A stretch of DNA of 64,000 nucleotides, taken from Periconia sp. R9002. Lineage: Eukaryota > Ascomycota > Dothideomycetes > Pleosporales > Periconiaceae. Below the pieces are notes generated by a model. The model did not search any database and had not been told where the DNA came from. It saw nothing but the letters and a program-made list of their open reading frames with translations. The stretch lies in NCBI GenBank assembly GCA_023627715.1, contig JAMAHW010000094.1:1-64000 (forward strand). The letters are read 5' to 3'. Within the stretch, counting starts at the first letter, position 1; every line of letters starts with the position of its first letter. Positions 27,201-39,302 of the stretch are shown piece by piece. The position numbers and the translations under genes were made by a program.

Positions 27201-29111
27201 CACTTTAAATACATAGTAATGCTGTTTAGCCTAACTAACGCCCTAGCGATATATTAAGTAATAATTAACAACGTACTACGAGAATGCTTAGATAACTTTA
27301 TAGTCGCATACCTAAATAATATACTAATCTACTCAGATAATAAGGCTAAGCACGTATACTATATATAAGAAGTACTAAAAAGATTAAAAAAGTACGGTAT
27401 AGAGCTTAAACTAGAGAAATGTGAATTCTATAAAAAAGAAGTTAAGTTCCTAAGACATATTATAGGAATTAACGGAGTACGAATCAGCGAAAAGAAAATC
27501 CAGACGATTAAGGAATAGAAGATACTAAAGAACGTTAAAGACGTATAGTTATTCCTAGGATTTATAAACTTTAATTAATAGTTTATAAGAAACTTTACAA
27601 GAATTACGTTACCACTCTTAAGACTAACACGAAAGGAAGTGTTATAGAGATAGGGTAAGAGCTAATAGGAGGTATTCAAAGCACTAAAGAAAGTATATAT
27701 TAAAGAACTAACCCTTATTACTTTCTAAAGTAGAGAACCTCTAAGGATTAAAACTAATATATTAGATCTTACAGAAAGAGCAGTAGCCTTATAAAAAAGA
27801 AATAGGAAATAGCACCTAGTAGCTTATTACTCGAGAAAGTTCTTAGAACTAGAAGAACGATACGACGTGTACGATAAGGAACTATTAGTAATAGTTAACG
27901 TACTTAAATATTAGAGAGTATACGCAGAAAGTTACTTAGAGCTTACGATCTTTATAGACTATAAGAACCTTACGTACTTCACTACGACAAAGAAATTAAA
28001 CCAATAATAAGTGTAATAGTTAGAACTATTAGGACAATACAAATTTAAGATTATCTATATACTTAGAAAAGATAATAGTAGGGCCGACGCCTTTAGCTGA
28101 AGACACGATATTATTAGAACAAAAACGAATAAGGAATTCCTAATCCTATAAGTTAATAGAGACGGATTAATAGGACCTTCTAAAGAAATCTATATAATAA
28201 TAAAAGTTACGGTAAGTATACTAGATAAACTATAAGAAACTATCATTTAGCAACACCACAATAATCCAACACACAGACATCCTAGAATTACTAGGATAAT
28301 AGAACTAATCTAACAGAACTACGGATTCGATAATATAAAAGAAAAGGTTAAATAATATATTAATAAGTGTGTACTATATTAACAAAATAAACACGCTACA
28401 TACGCACCCTACAGCAAATTATAACCTATACCTATACTAAACAAACCATAGAAAGATATCGCAATAGACTTTATCACAGACCTACCAGAATCTAAAGACC
28501 CTATTATAGGATTCTAATACAACGCAATTTGCAACGTAATTTGTAGATAAATTAAGTACGCTGAATTTATACTATTTAGAAAGAATTTCTTAGCAACGCA
28601 ACTCGGAGAAATTATAAAGGACCGCATATTTAGATATTATAGTATACTAAGAATAATCGTTAGCGATAGAGATAAACTATTTATATCTAACTATTAGAAT
28701 ACGTTTACAGCATCTATTAGAATATAAAGAAAATTATTGACATCATTTTATCTAGAAATAGACGGATAAATAGAAAGAATAAATAGAACGCTAAAAGCTT
28801 ACTTAAAATTATACTATAACAACTAGCAAAACAATTAGGTCTTATTACTACTTATAGCATAGATAGTATTTAACAACAGTAAATCAGAAACAACAGGAGA
28901 ATCGCTATTCTACCTATACTACGGGAAACACCTAAATCTCTTTAAAAGAAATCTACTATATACGTAATTAGAGAAAGTAATGCGCGATATAAAAGAAATG
29001 CAAAAAATATATAAACGTTTATAAGAAACGTTACGATAGGCTTAACAGCGACAAATTTTATATATTAATAAGAAAAGAAAAACAGCACCTTAGCTAAAAA
29101 AGGGGGATAAA

Positions 29112-29500
29112 GTGTATTTAAAAACAAAGAACCTTAGAATAAAACAACTAAATAAGGGACTTAATTATATTAAGGTCGGACCGTTTTTAATCAAAGCACA
29201 AAGTAGACTAGTAAACTTTCTATTAAATCTACCTAAAGACGCTAGAATACACCTTAGGTTCTATATTAGTATACTAAAACTAGTAGACCCTAAAACACCG
29301 TTACAAAAAACATTTTAGTACTAACCGTAAGAAGAAAACGAATTTGAAGTCGAAGCTATTCTTAATTATAGGGAAATCGGCCGAAAAGACTTCCCGGACA
29401 ACTAGTTTCTACAAGAATAGTTAGTTAAGTAGAAAAGATACCCTGAGGAAGATAATATATAGGAACTTAAAAGTAACCTAACAAACTGCAAAACAATACT
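29112..29500 (+). pseudogene. Integrase C-terminus plus chromodomain of B
   Basis: VYLKTKNL and VGPFLIK (GPY/F motif) stay open to about 29318. The same frame, with stops, continues into EFEVEAIL, then LVK and RYPEEDN around 29340-29500. That is the order of a chromodomain (ExVExIL ... YLVKWKGYPxxxNTWE) with its tryptophans turned into stops. In chromoviruses this domain guides integration to heterochromatin (established for the class), which would fit the nesting seen here. Confidence 0.8.
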
Positions 29501-29649
29501 TAAAAAAGCTAGAAAAGAACTACGCTATAACATCCCTAGCTATATAAGAATTAGGGATATAAGAGAGCTATATTAAATAAAAAGAAAAAGCGAAGAAGAA
29601 CTTAGGAAACTTACAAATTAAGAGCGAGAACTCAACCCTCCTCTAGTAG

Positions 29650-30061
29650 GAGACACTATGTTCTTAGGCTAAAAGACGGACTAATCCACCACCTCTGCCT
29701 TAGTAGGAGCCTCTAGATTTGCCGCCACTAAATCCTAGTTTATTACTTCTAACGCTTCTAGCTTTTCTAGTTCTTCTACATCCTCTATACTACTATTAAA
29801 TAACTTCTACTTACGCTCCTTTAGAAGTTTTCTTTATTTTTAAAGCCGTAAGAGCTTCGCGTAATAAGCATAGATATAAAAATTAACTGTATCTAAAGCT
29901 ACTAAATTAGCCTTTAGCGACGCCTTAGTAGTTTACTCTTTAGACTTAAGCTTAGTAAGCTCGCAATTAATTTTTAAGAAATCTAGTAATAGAATCTTAT
30001 AGGGAATATAGTTAATACTAGCTGCGTAATATCAACTACACTTCTTTAATAACGACGACAT
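29650..30061 (-). pseudogene. Antisense coiled-coil ORF remnant of B
   Basis: Minus-strand frame from ATG at 30059-30061, reading MSSLLKKCS and, further on, LLRLQKQRKLLKER (apparent glutamine stops included), DVEELEKLEALE and AANLEAPTKAEVV. It has few stops over about 135 codons, all explainable as glutamine or tryptophan codons hit by RIP. It lies between the chromodomain and the 3' LTR, opposite to gag-pol, like the antisense ORFs of the A copies and B'. The helix-rich, highly charged composition predicts a coiled coil. Function unknown. Confidence 0.6.
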
Positions 30062-30218
30062 CTTACACTCTAGCTTTTACTTATAATAACAGGTATAGGT
30101 AACTATAACAAAAACGTCCTTAGAATTAATACAATCACCGCGGAGATAACAGTAAATAGTACTATAGGAAGGTATTAGTACTGCTTATAAGGACATAAGC
30201 GTAGGAAGGGGAGGATAG

Positions 30219-30614
30219 TGTTATAAACCTAAAAGTAGGAGTTACGGCGTTTAAAAATAATAAGGCATTAACGCACTATAAGCCCCTTATTATTACTAGC
30301 TAAGCTACTAGTCTAGCGGTTACGTAACTAGCACGTAACGTCCTAGAGATCCTAGAGATCTTAGAGGAATATGTGTCTTAGCATCTATAGGACATATAGG
30401 ATCTATAGGATAATTATAGTATATAGATAAGCGTAATGCTCCTCCTGGAACATTATAATTAACCTTAAGTTCTAGATAATAATCTACTTTTAGTTTACTC
30501 TACAACTATTACCGTCTATATCTAGTTTATTTATACTCTTTAAATAAACCTCCTAAGGTACTAGTTTAATATTAGTTTACAATATAACGATCCCTCTACT
30601 AGCCTATCTTTAAC
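30219..30614 (+). repeat. 3' LTR of B
   Basis: 396 bp, TGTTATAAACC...CTTTAACA, directly preceded by the polypurine tract. Confidence 0.92.
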
Positions 30615-30699
30615 AGTATTTTTTATTTTATAACGTATTTATTCTTTAACTAGTTCTAAAATAATGTAAATCTAGTATTATATAGATATTATATTTTCT

Positions 30700-31159
30700 T
30701 GTTACGGCTGTGCCTCACAGAATTACTCTTAGCACTTATAGTAAGTGTAATTTCAGTAATGACCATAAGTGGCATGAGGCCGATAAAGACTAGGATTTTA
30801 AGCCTAAAGCAGTCCACAACATAAACACGTAATAAAAGAATTACGTAACGTCTCTATAGCTCTACAACCACAGAGACATAGAGCTATCTCTATAACTCTA
30901 TTATAATAGAGCAACAAAGCTTATAAATTTTATTAGTATATAGTAAGTACGTATTACACTCCTTAGATAGTCTTTATCGTCAATTTAATCTTTTAACTAA
31001 AGAGCTACCCTACTTTTAACATCCACTATTTAGAATCTATTGTATTATACTTATTAACAGTTACACACTCTACCATTGTTCCGTAATATTGTACTTCTAT
31101 TTACTCCCCTTACACACTACCTAGTATCCTACTTTAAAGGCTTAAGCAGGACCCTAATA
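30700..31159 (+). repeat. 5' LTR of A3
   Basis: 460 bp, TGTTACGGCTGTGCC...GACCCTAATA. It keeps the original TG start. Confidence 0.93.
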
Positions 31160-34100
31160 GTTTAATAATTAAGTATTAGAAGAGCGAAGCGTAAGTAGCG
31201 CACAGTCTAAGCTAAACAATAGTACTAAGATAACAACCTAAGGGAGCAGCGGCTCTATTAGTGCGTTCGTTGGATAATACAGATTATTAATAAATAAAGG
31301 AAGCTATCTAGGCCTTAATAGTATAAAATAAGGTTCTAAAAGATAGTCTTAAACAAAATAAAGTATAACTTAAAGCAGTGCTAAGTAAGTAGTAAAAATA
31401 ATTAATACTTATCTATCAGCTCTAGTTAAGCGCGATAAAGAAACTACTAAAGCTTCTAACTATAGAAAAGTTTGATAGAACTTAGAATAAACTAAGACCT
31501 TTCTTAGCTAATACTATGCTACATCTAGACATATAAGCAGCACACTTCGACACTAAGGAAAAGAAGGTAGCCTATATAGCTATACATCTTAAGGATAAAG
31601 CTATAAAATAGTTTAAACCCTACTAGACGGATTATAGAACGTTCGCACCTAGAATATAAAAACTAGAGATAGTCTTAATTTTCAGCGACTTTAACTACTT
31701 TACCTAGAAACTTAAGGGGGTATTTAGAGATGAGAACATCCAACAACAATCTACTAAAAGACTCTAGAAACTTAAACAAGAAAAGTTAGTACTTAACTAT
31801 ATATCTATATTTAAATAGTTGTCTATAAACACGGAATAGAATAAGCTATCCCTAATATTCTAATTTTACGAAGAACTTAAGCTAGAAATTACTTATAAAA
31901 TAATTTGCATAGATAAGCTAATAACACTTAACGCACTCAAGAGGTAAGCTCTAAGTATAGATAATAAACTCTAGTAATAGAAAAAGAAGAAGACGTTATA
32001 GGGATACTAGAACTAGGATTACGGCGATCTAATAATCCTAGACGCGAACAAAGATAAGAAATCTAAGAAAAAGGAATTTAAATACTTTAATTATAGAAAG
32101 AAAGGCTACTATATAAAGGACTGCAGAAGTAAGACTAAACCTAAAAATAATAAGAGGAAGGACCTTACATGCTATAGCTATAGAAAGAAGGGATACTTTA
32201 CTTAAGACTGCTACAGTAAGAAGGCTAAGGAGAGCTAAGCTAAAAATATAGATAAGACTCTAGAAAGATCTAGAAACGAAGAATCTAGGGAAAAGATCGC
32301 GGCTAATAGTAAGTACGCTAGACTACACTAGACCTTTTGTTATAAGGACGACTGCCTAATTTACATTAAAGCTAAATAAGGAAATAGCTAGTTTCTAAAT
32401 AGGAAACACGAAAAAATAGCAGTAAGTAAGGATAGGACCCGCGAATAGGTGGAATCTAGTAGGAAGATTAGTAAGGGGTTAGAAGACACTACTAAATATC
32501 CTATACTAACACCCTCCACAATAGTAAAAGAGGAAGAATTAGAATTTTTAGAAAAAGGGAGTTCTAATAATGGCTAGTGGCACGAACCTAAACAACGCTA
32601 TTTAGGAGCGGTTTATGCAGAAGTTACAGAAGAAAGTAACCTAGGGAGCTAGGACAACTCCGGGAATTAGAGATTTATTAAGAAGGCCGGACTAGAAATA
32701 ACCCTTAAAGAAGCTTATAAAGAATGGAAAATACGATATCTATATAATACTAGATTCACATCGTTTTAGAACTAGTTAGAGAATAAATACGTTATAAAAT
32801 AAGAAATGCCCACTTAAGCAGAGTAGAGGAAGCTATTAAAGCTTACGAAATAGATTAACGACGTATATACTCCTAGAAAGGTTGTTAAATACTATATTTT
32901 AGTACAAAACAAGCTAGGGGAAGACGAATACAAGAAGGGGGACGACTTTTAAGTTTAGATAGGACATCCTACGCACTATAAAATAGCATAGGTATTATGC
33001 ATTAAAGTAAAATGCTAAATCCACATAATACTAAAAAAGAAGTACTAAGCCTAGCTAATCCAAAACAAGAAATAAGAGATCGATGTTATTACACATAAGA
33101 AAGTCTATAGGTGGCACCCAAAAGACAGGTGGAAGGGACACCTTATCCTTAAACCCGGACCAAATCTGCTACTACCATGTGTTATAGGTAAACTATAGTA
33201 TAAATGTATAAACAGCAAATGCGCCAAGTATATAAAAAAGAAGAAAAACGCCCGTTACTAGCCTAAAGATAAGAAACTTAAAGGAAATATAGGACTACAC
33301 ATTATAACGAACGGGGTTTATTAAGGAAAAAAGATACGAATTATAGTTAACAGTAGAGCAACTAGGAACTTTATCTCTAAAACATTCATTAAGAACTAAG
33401 AAATAAAGTATACGATAAAATAGTATCTACGACAACTTTACACTATAAAAGGAAACCTATTTTAGGAACTAATACGATTTAAGACAAAGCTATTAACGCT
33501 AGTATTAGAAGGACTCCAGCTTCACAATATAGTTATAGATATAATATAGATTAATAACAAGTAAGATGTTATCTTAAGAATGCTATAGCTAAAAGCAACA
33601 AATCCTAATATTAACTAGCAAACGGGGAAAATTAGCTATTAATACAAACGGCTCTAAGCAAATATTAAGACCCACATTAAAAAATTCCTAGAAGAATATA
33701 AGAAATAGGAAAAGCTACTCTAGGAACCCGAAAGTTACCTTCTAGAACATAAACTATAGGATATTAAGATTAAACTGGAAGAAGGTAAAACCGCTAGGTA
33801 GGGACCTATTTACCGAAAATTAGAGGAAGAGTCACGAATTAAAAAAGAGTACGTTAATTTAGCACTTAAAAAAGGATAGATTAGACTATTAAAGTTACTA
33901 GTATTGTATAGAACAATATTTGCAGACAAAAAGGGGACTACTAAAAAATAGTTATGCGTAGATTATAGGAAGACAAACGCTATTACTAAGAAAAATTAGT
34001 ACCCTTTACTACTAATAGTAAACCTCTAAGATTAGATAAGGAAAGCTATAATCTTTATAAAGTTAAACGTTACTAACGCGTACCATTAGATTAGAATTAA

Positions 34101-36379
34101 AGAAGGCCATAAATGGAAGACGGCTTTTAGAACCTAGTATAGACTGTACGAATACTAGGTTATGCTATTTAGACTTACTAATATACCTACGGTATTTTAA
34201 GACAGAATTAACACAGTGCTTAGGGAGCATTTAGATATTTTTATATTTACATACCTAGACGACATTCTAATATTCTTAGAAACTAAAGAAGAATATATAT
34301 AATATATATACAAAGTTCTAAAGAGACTTACGGAAAACTATCTATTTCTAAAAATAAAGAAGTGCAAATTTTATACTAGGAAAACTAACTTCTTAGGATT
34401 TATAGTAGAACTAGAGAAACTAGGGATTAATCTACACAAAATTAAGCAGATCGAGGAATAGCCCGCACTAAAAAACGTTACAGAAATCTAGAAATTTAAT
34501 AGGTTAGTAAACTTTTACAGAAAGTTTATAGTAGGATAGTTAAAACTTACGGAACCTATTATACAACTTACTAAGAAGGATGTACCTTTTAAATAGATAG
34601 AAGAATGCCAAAAATCCTTTAAAGAAATTAAGAAAAGATTTTTAGAACAACTAATCCTAAGAATATTTAATCTAGAATAGCCTAGAATTGTTAGAACGGA
34701 CGCATCTAATTCTACGTATAGTATCGCCTTACTACAGATTGACCTAATAGAAGGACACGAGCATTTAGTTAAATACTTCTTAAAATAGATAGGACTATCG
34801 GAGCTTAACTATCCTATCTATAATAAAGAAATGCTAGCGATATATAAGGCTTTTAAGCAATAGAGAGTGTACCTCTAAGGTGCAGCACACAGGACTAAGG
34901 TCTATATAGACTACAAAAACCTTACGGGATTTATAATAAATAAGAACCTAGGCCAACAATACACTAGATAGTAGGAATTCCTATCCACATTTAATTTTAA
35001 GATTATCTATATTAAGGGGGCAGAGAATCAATTAGTAGATACTTTAAGTAGACGCCCGGATTTAGAATTAGAAATCAAGGCAATAGGAATAATACTAGTT
35101 AAGAATAAATAAGGAAACCTTATTCTAGATAAGGCAGCGGCCAACTCTAAGTAAGGAAATAACGAACTAGACAAATAGATTAAGCAAAAGGCCACCAAAG
35201 AATGTCTAGAATAGCTATAAGAAGATATCTAAAACAGACTCTACATAAAGTATAACAGAATTTATATTCTAACAAAAATACAGCAGGAATTTATACAATA
35301 ATTCTATAAATTGCTAATATATAGTCACTAAGGGATTAAGAAAACCCTAGAAAGACTACTAGAAAGGTACTATATGCCTAAAGCAAGGACAATAGTAATA
35401 GAAGTCCTTAAAGACTATAAGGATTGCTATAGGAATAAACATAACAGACACGCACTATACGGGACACTATAGCTAGTAGAGACACCTAAACAACTATAGG
35501 GAACAATTACGATTAACTTTATCACACACTTACTAAAGTCACGAAACCTAGCAACTAAAGTTAAATATAACAGAATTATAACTATTGTTAATAAGTTGAC
35601 TAAATACACCTACTTTAAGCTATATACTGAGAAAAGTAGAACGGAAGTGGTAACATACAAAATTATTAATATAGTAATTAGTAAACATAGCGTCCTAGAT
35701 AAAATTATTATAAACTAAAATAAGCGATTCGATTCAAAGTTATAGAGTATAATTATGGCTATACTAGGAGTTAAACATAGTATAACAACAGCCTATCATC
35801 TATAAGCAGACGGACAGTTAGAACAAATAAACTAGATAGTTAAGCAATACTTAAGATGTTACCTTAACTACAATTAAAACAACTAGGTAGCACTATTACT
35901 AATAGCCTAGTTAACATACAACAGCTTAAAGAACGTAGTAATAGGAATTACACTGTTCTTCGCAAACTATAGATTTAACCTAAATACGTATAATCTACCT
36001 AAGCATATATATACTTAGACAGCAAATAGCGAGAAATTTATAGAAAGAATTAAGGAAATCTATAGTCAGTTACGACTAGACGCCGAGTTCCTTAATAAAT
36101 AAATAGGGAAATACTATAATTAGCACTACAGAAAGGGACCTAATTTTAAGAAGAGGGAAAAAGTATAGTTAAGACGCCGAAACATTAAAAGTAAGCAGCC
36201 TAGCCTAAAATTTAATTACGTAAAAATCGGCCCATATAAAATTACTAAATAAATCACACCAGTTACATATAGATTAGAACTACTAAAAAACATAGGAATT
36301 CACCTAGTATTCCACGTCTCACTCTTAGAAAAAGCACCCTAGAATGCTAAACCAGCAGTATATAAGTCTAACACCTATA

Positions 36380-36560
36380 GAGAATAAGACGAATAATAGG
36401 ACGTCAACAAAATCATCAGACACTAGGTTCGAAATAGAAGAAACTATTACCTAGTTAGGTAGACAGGTACTAATAAAAAGGGAAAACTATAGGAAGATTC
36501 GTAGGAACTAGAGAACGGCCTCAGCTGCCCTAAGAAGCTAGAGGATTTTTAGTCCACCCT
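36380..36560 (+). pseudogene. C-terminal chromodomain of A3 integrase
   Basis: The frame reads DVNKIIRHQVRNRRNYYLVR, then TGTNKKGKLQE-like sequence, matching the xVExIL-xxRxRRxxxYLVRWxG core of chromodomains. The expected tryptophans appear as stops. It follows the GPY/F region (about 36220-36340) and precedes the antisense ORF. This places family A, like B, among chromodomain-carrying Ty3/Gypsy elements. Confidence 0.75.
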
Positions 36561-37088
36561 ATTAAACGAAGAAAACTAGGGGATAACACAAAATCTTCGC
36601 CTAGCTATAAATTAAGAGGAGCGCTACTAGCAGCGGCATTAGTAGCGACGTCTTAATCAGGGATTAGCTCTAGATCTACCCACTAACCAGTCCGCTAAAG
36701 CTTAGCCTCCTCTTTATCTAATTCTGCCTCTAAAGTGTAAGAATAAGTAATTAACTTCTTTTTAAGAAATACCCGTTACTTTTTAAGGCGCTAAATCTTC
36801 ATATAAGCCTCCGCCAGCTTATCTAGAAGCTCCTCCTACGCCTTATAAGCCTTATTAAGCTAACGTTAAACTTTATCTTCTACACAGTTAATAGATCTTA
36901 CTAATAGTAGTTAGTTAAGACACACGTATTATATTTCTAGGAATAGACCAACTTTCTAATAACAAGACGTTAGTAGTGTAACAAGAACTACGCATATTAG
37001 CACAAACGCATACCTTACAAAATTTACTATCTCTAGAAAAAATAATACAGGATAAACCTAACTAAGAGTAGTGAGGACAAGGGAGCAT
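36560..37088 (-). pseudogene. Antisense cysteine-rich/coiled-coil ORF remnant of A3
   Basis: From ATG at 37086-37088 the minus strand reads MLPCPHYS, then FCKVCVCANMRSSC, giving a likely zinc-binding C-x2-C pattern. A short frame shift follows, then a helix (EELLDKLAEAYMKI, AELDKEEAKL) and a tail (ATNAAASSAPLNL) matching A2 almost word for word. Both A3 and A2 change frame at the same point. All stops fit CA-to-TA events. It is not a gag-pol product. Confidence 0.62.
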
Positions 37089-37271
37089 TTTAGTCCCATA
37101 ATAAAGTATTTTATTAGTAAGAAAAACACGGGATTTAACTTTTAAAGAAATAGTAGGAGGAACTATAATAAATAACAATGCCCTAGAAATAGACATACGG
37201 GGCCACGGCACTATTATACCCCGATCTCCAGAACGGATAAACGTAGAGACTAAGCATAAGGAGGGGGATAG

Positions 37272-37731
37272 TATTATAGCTATACCTTATAGAATTACTC
37301 TTAGCACTTATAGTAAGTGTAATTTCAGTAATAACTATAAGTGGCATAAGGCCGATAAAGACTAGGATTTTAGGCCTGAAGCGGTCTATAACATAAACAC
37401 GTAATAAGGGGATTACGTAACGTCTCTATAGCTCTACGACTACAGAGATATAGAGCTATCTCTATAACTCTGTTATAATAGAGTAATAGAGCTTATAAAT
37501 TTTATTAGTATATAGTAAGTACGTATTACACTCCTTAGATAGTCTTTATCGTTAATTTAATCTTTTGACTAAAGAGCTACCCTGCTTTTAATATCTACTA
37601 TTTAGAATCTATTATATCGTGCTTATTAACGGTCACACACTCTACCGTTGTCCCGTAATATTATACTTCCATTTACTCCCCTTGCGCACCACCCGGTATC
37701 CTGCTTTAAAGGCCTAAGTAGGACCCTAACA
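37272..37731 (+). repeat. 3' LTR of A3
   Basis: 460 bp, TATTATAGCTATACC...GACCCTAACA. It keeps the original CA end. Together with 30700-31159 it gives the full TG...CA pair. Confidence 0.93.
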
Positions 37732-39302
37732 TTTCTATTCTTTATAAGCCTCTTTAAAGGTTATTTTTAGTCTAGCTTTCTTAATAAATCTCTAATCCTT
37801 AGAGTTGTCTTAGCTTCCTAGGTTACTTTTTTTTATAACTTCTATATAGACCGCCCTTAAATAGCGTTATTTAGGTTCGTACTACTAGCTATTATTAGAA
37901 CTCCCTTCTTCTAAGAATTTTAATTCTTCCTCTTTTACTATTATAGAGGGTATTTATATAGGATATTTAGTAGTGTCCTCTAACCCCTTACTAATCTTCC
38001 TACTAGATTTTACCTAGTTACAGGTCCTATCTTTACTTACTACTATTTTTTTATATTTTCTATTTAGAAACTAGCTATTTCCTTATTTAGCTTTAATATA
38101 AATTAGGTAGTTATCTTTATAATAAAAGGTTTAGTGTAGTTTAGTGTACTTACTATTAGCTGCAATCTTTTCCTTAGATCTTTTATTTCTAAATCTTTCT
38201 AGAGTTTTATTTATATTTTTAGCTTAGCTTTTTTTAGCTTTTTTACTATAGTAGTCTTAAGCGAAGTATCCCTTTTTTCTATAACTATAGTATATAAGGT
38301 CTTTCTTTTTATCGTCCTTAGGTTTAGTCTTGCTTCTATAGTTCTTTATATAGTAGCTTTTCTTTCTATAATTAAAGTATTTAAATTCTTTTTTTTTAGA
38401 TTTTTCCTCTTTATTTACGTTAAGGATTATTAGATTACTATAATCCTAGTTCTAGTATCTCTATAACGTCTTCTTCTTTTTCTATTACTAGAGTTTATTA
38501 TTTATACTTAGAGCTTATCTTTTAAGTGCGTTAAGTATTATTAGCTTATCTATATAAATTATTTTATAAGTAATTTCTAGCTTAAGTCCTTTATAAAATT
38601 AGGATATTAGGGATAGCTTATTCTATTCTGTGTTTATAGACAACTATTTAAATATAGATATATAGTTAAGTACTAACTTTTTTTATTTAAGTTTCTAGAG
38701 TCTTTTAGTAGATTATTATTAGATGTTCTTATCTCTAAATACCCTCTTAAGTTTCTAGGTAAAGTAGTTAAAGTTGCTAAAAATTAAAACTATCTCTAGT
38801 TTTTATATTTTTAGTATAAACGTTTTATAATCCGTCTAGTAGAGTTTAAACTATCTTATAGCCTTATCCTTAAGGTGTATAGCTACGTAGGCTACTTTCT
38901 TTTCCTTAGTATTAAAGTGTGCTGCTTATATGTCTAGATATAGTATAATATTAGCTAAGAAAGGTTTTAGTTTATTCTAAGTTCTATTAAACTTTTCTAT
39001 AGTTAGGAGCTTTAGTAGTTTTTTAGTCGCGCTTAACTAGAGTTAATAGACTAGTATTAATTATTTTTGCTACTTACCTAGTACTACTTTAAGTTATACT
39101 TTATTTTATTTAAAACTATCTTTTAGAACTTTATTTTATGCTATTAAGGCCTAGATAGCTTCCTTTATTTATTAATAATCTGTATTATCTAATAAACGTA
39201 CTAATAGAGCTGCTGCTCCCTTAGGTTATTATTTTAGTACTATTATTTAGCTTAGACTATACGCTACTTACGCTTCACTCTTCTAATACTTAATTATTAA
39301 AC

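Larger units (their letters stand above)
23831..30614 (+). mobile_element. Family B chromovirus, full length, RIP-degraded on one strand
   Basis: 6784 bp with LTRs of 397 and 396 bp (23831-24227 and 30219-30614) and target duplication GCATT/GTATT (23826-23830 and 30615-30619; the difference is one RIP-type change). Plus-strand order: gag from about 24300; knuckle near 25050-25100; protease about 26150-26600; RT about 26850-27480 with YLNN near 27310; RNase H about 27800-28100; integrase about 28240-29080. The integrase keeps D in AIDFITDLP and in VSDRD, and E in ERINRTLK. The GPY/F module is at 29112-29318 and the chromodomain at about 29340-29500. PPT GTAGGAAGGGGAGGATA lies at 30201-30217. 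Tryptophans are mostly TAG while CAA/CAG glutamines survive. Confidence 0.93.
30700..37731 (+). mobile_element. Family A chromovirus A3, full length, plus strand
   Basis: 7032 bp with 460-bp LTRs (30700-31159 and 37272-37731) and target duplication TTTCT (30695-30699 and 37732-37736). Plus-strand order: gag; two zinc knuckles (about 32083-32125, KYFNYRKKGYYIKDC; about 32168-32212); protease region about 33300-33700; RT about 33800-34480 with YLDD intact at 34252-34263; RNase H about 34600-35040; integrase zinc module about 35320-35470; core about 35500-36100 (first D read as N in TINFIT); chromodomain about 36380-36550. PPT AAGGAGGGGGATAG lies just before 37272. The frame through RT, RNase H and integrase appears free of indels. 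Damage is nearly all TG-to-TA. Confidence 0.93.
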
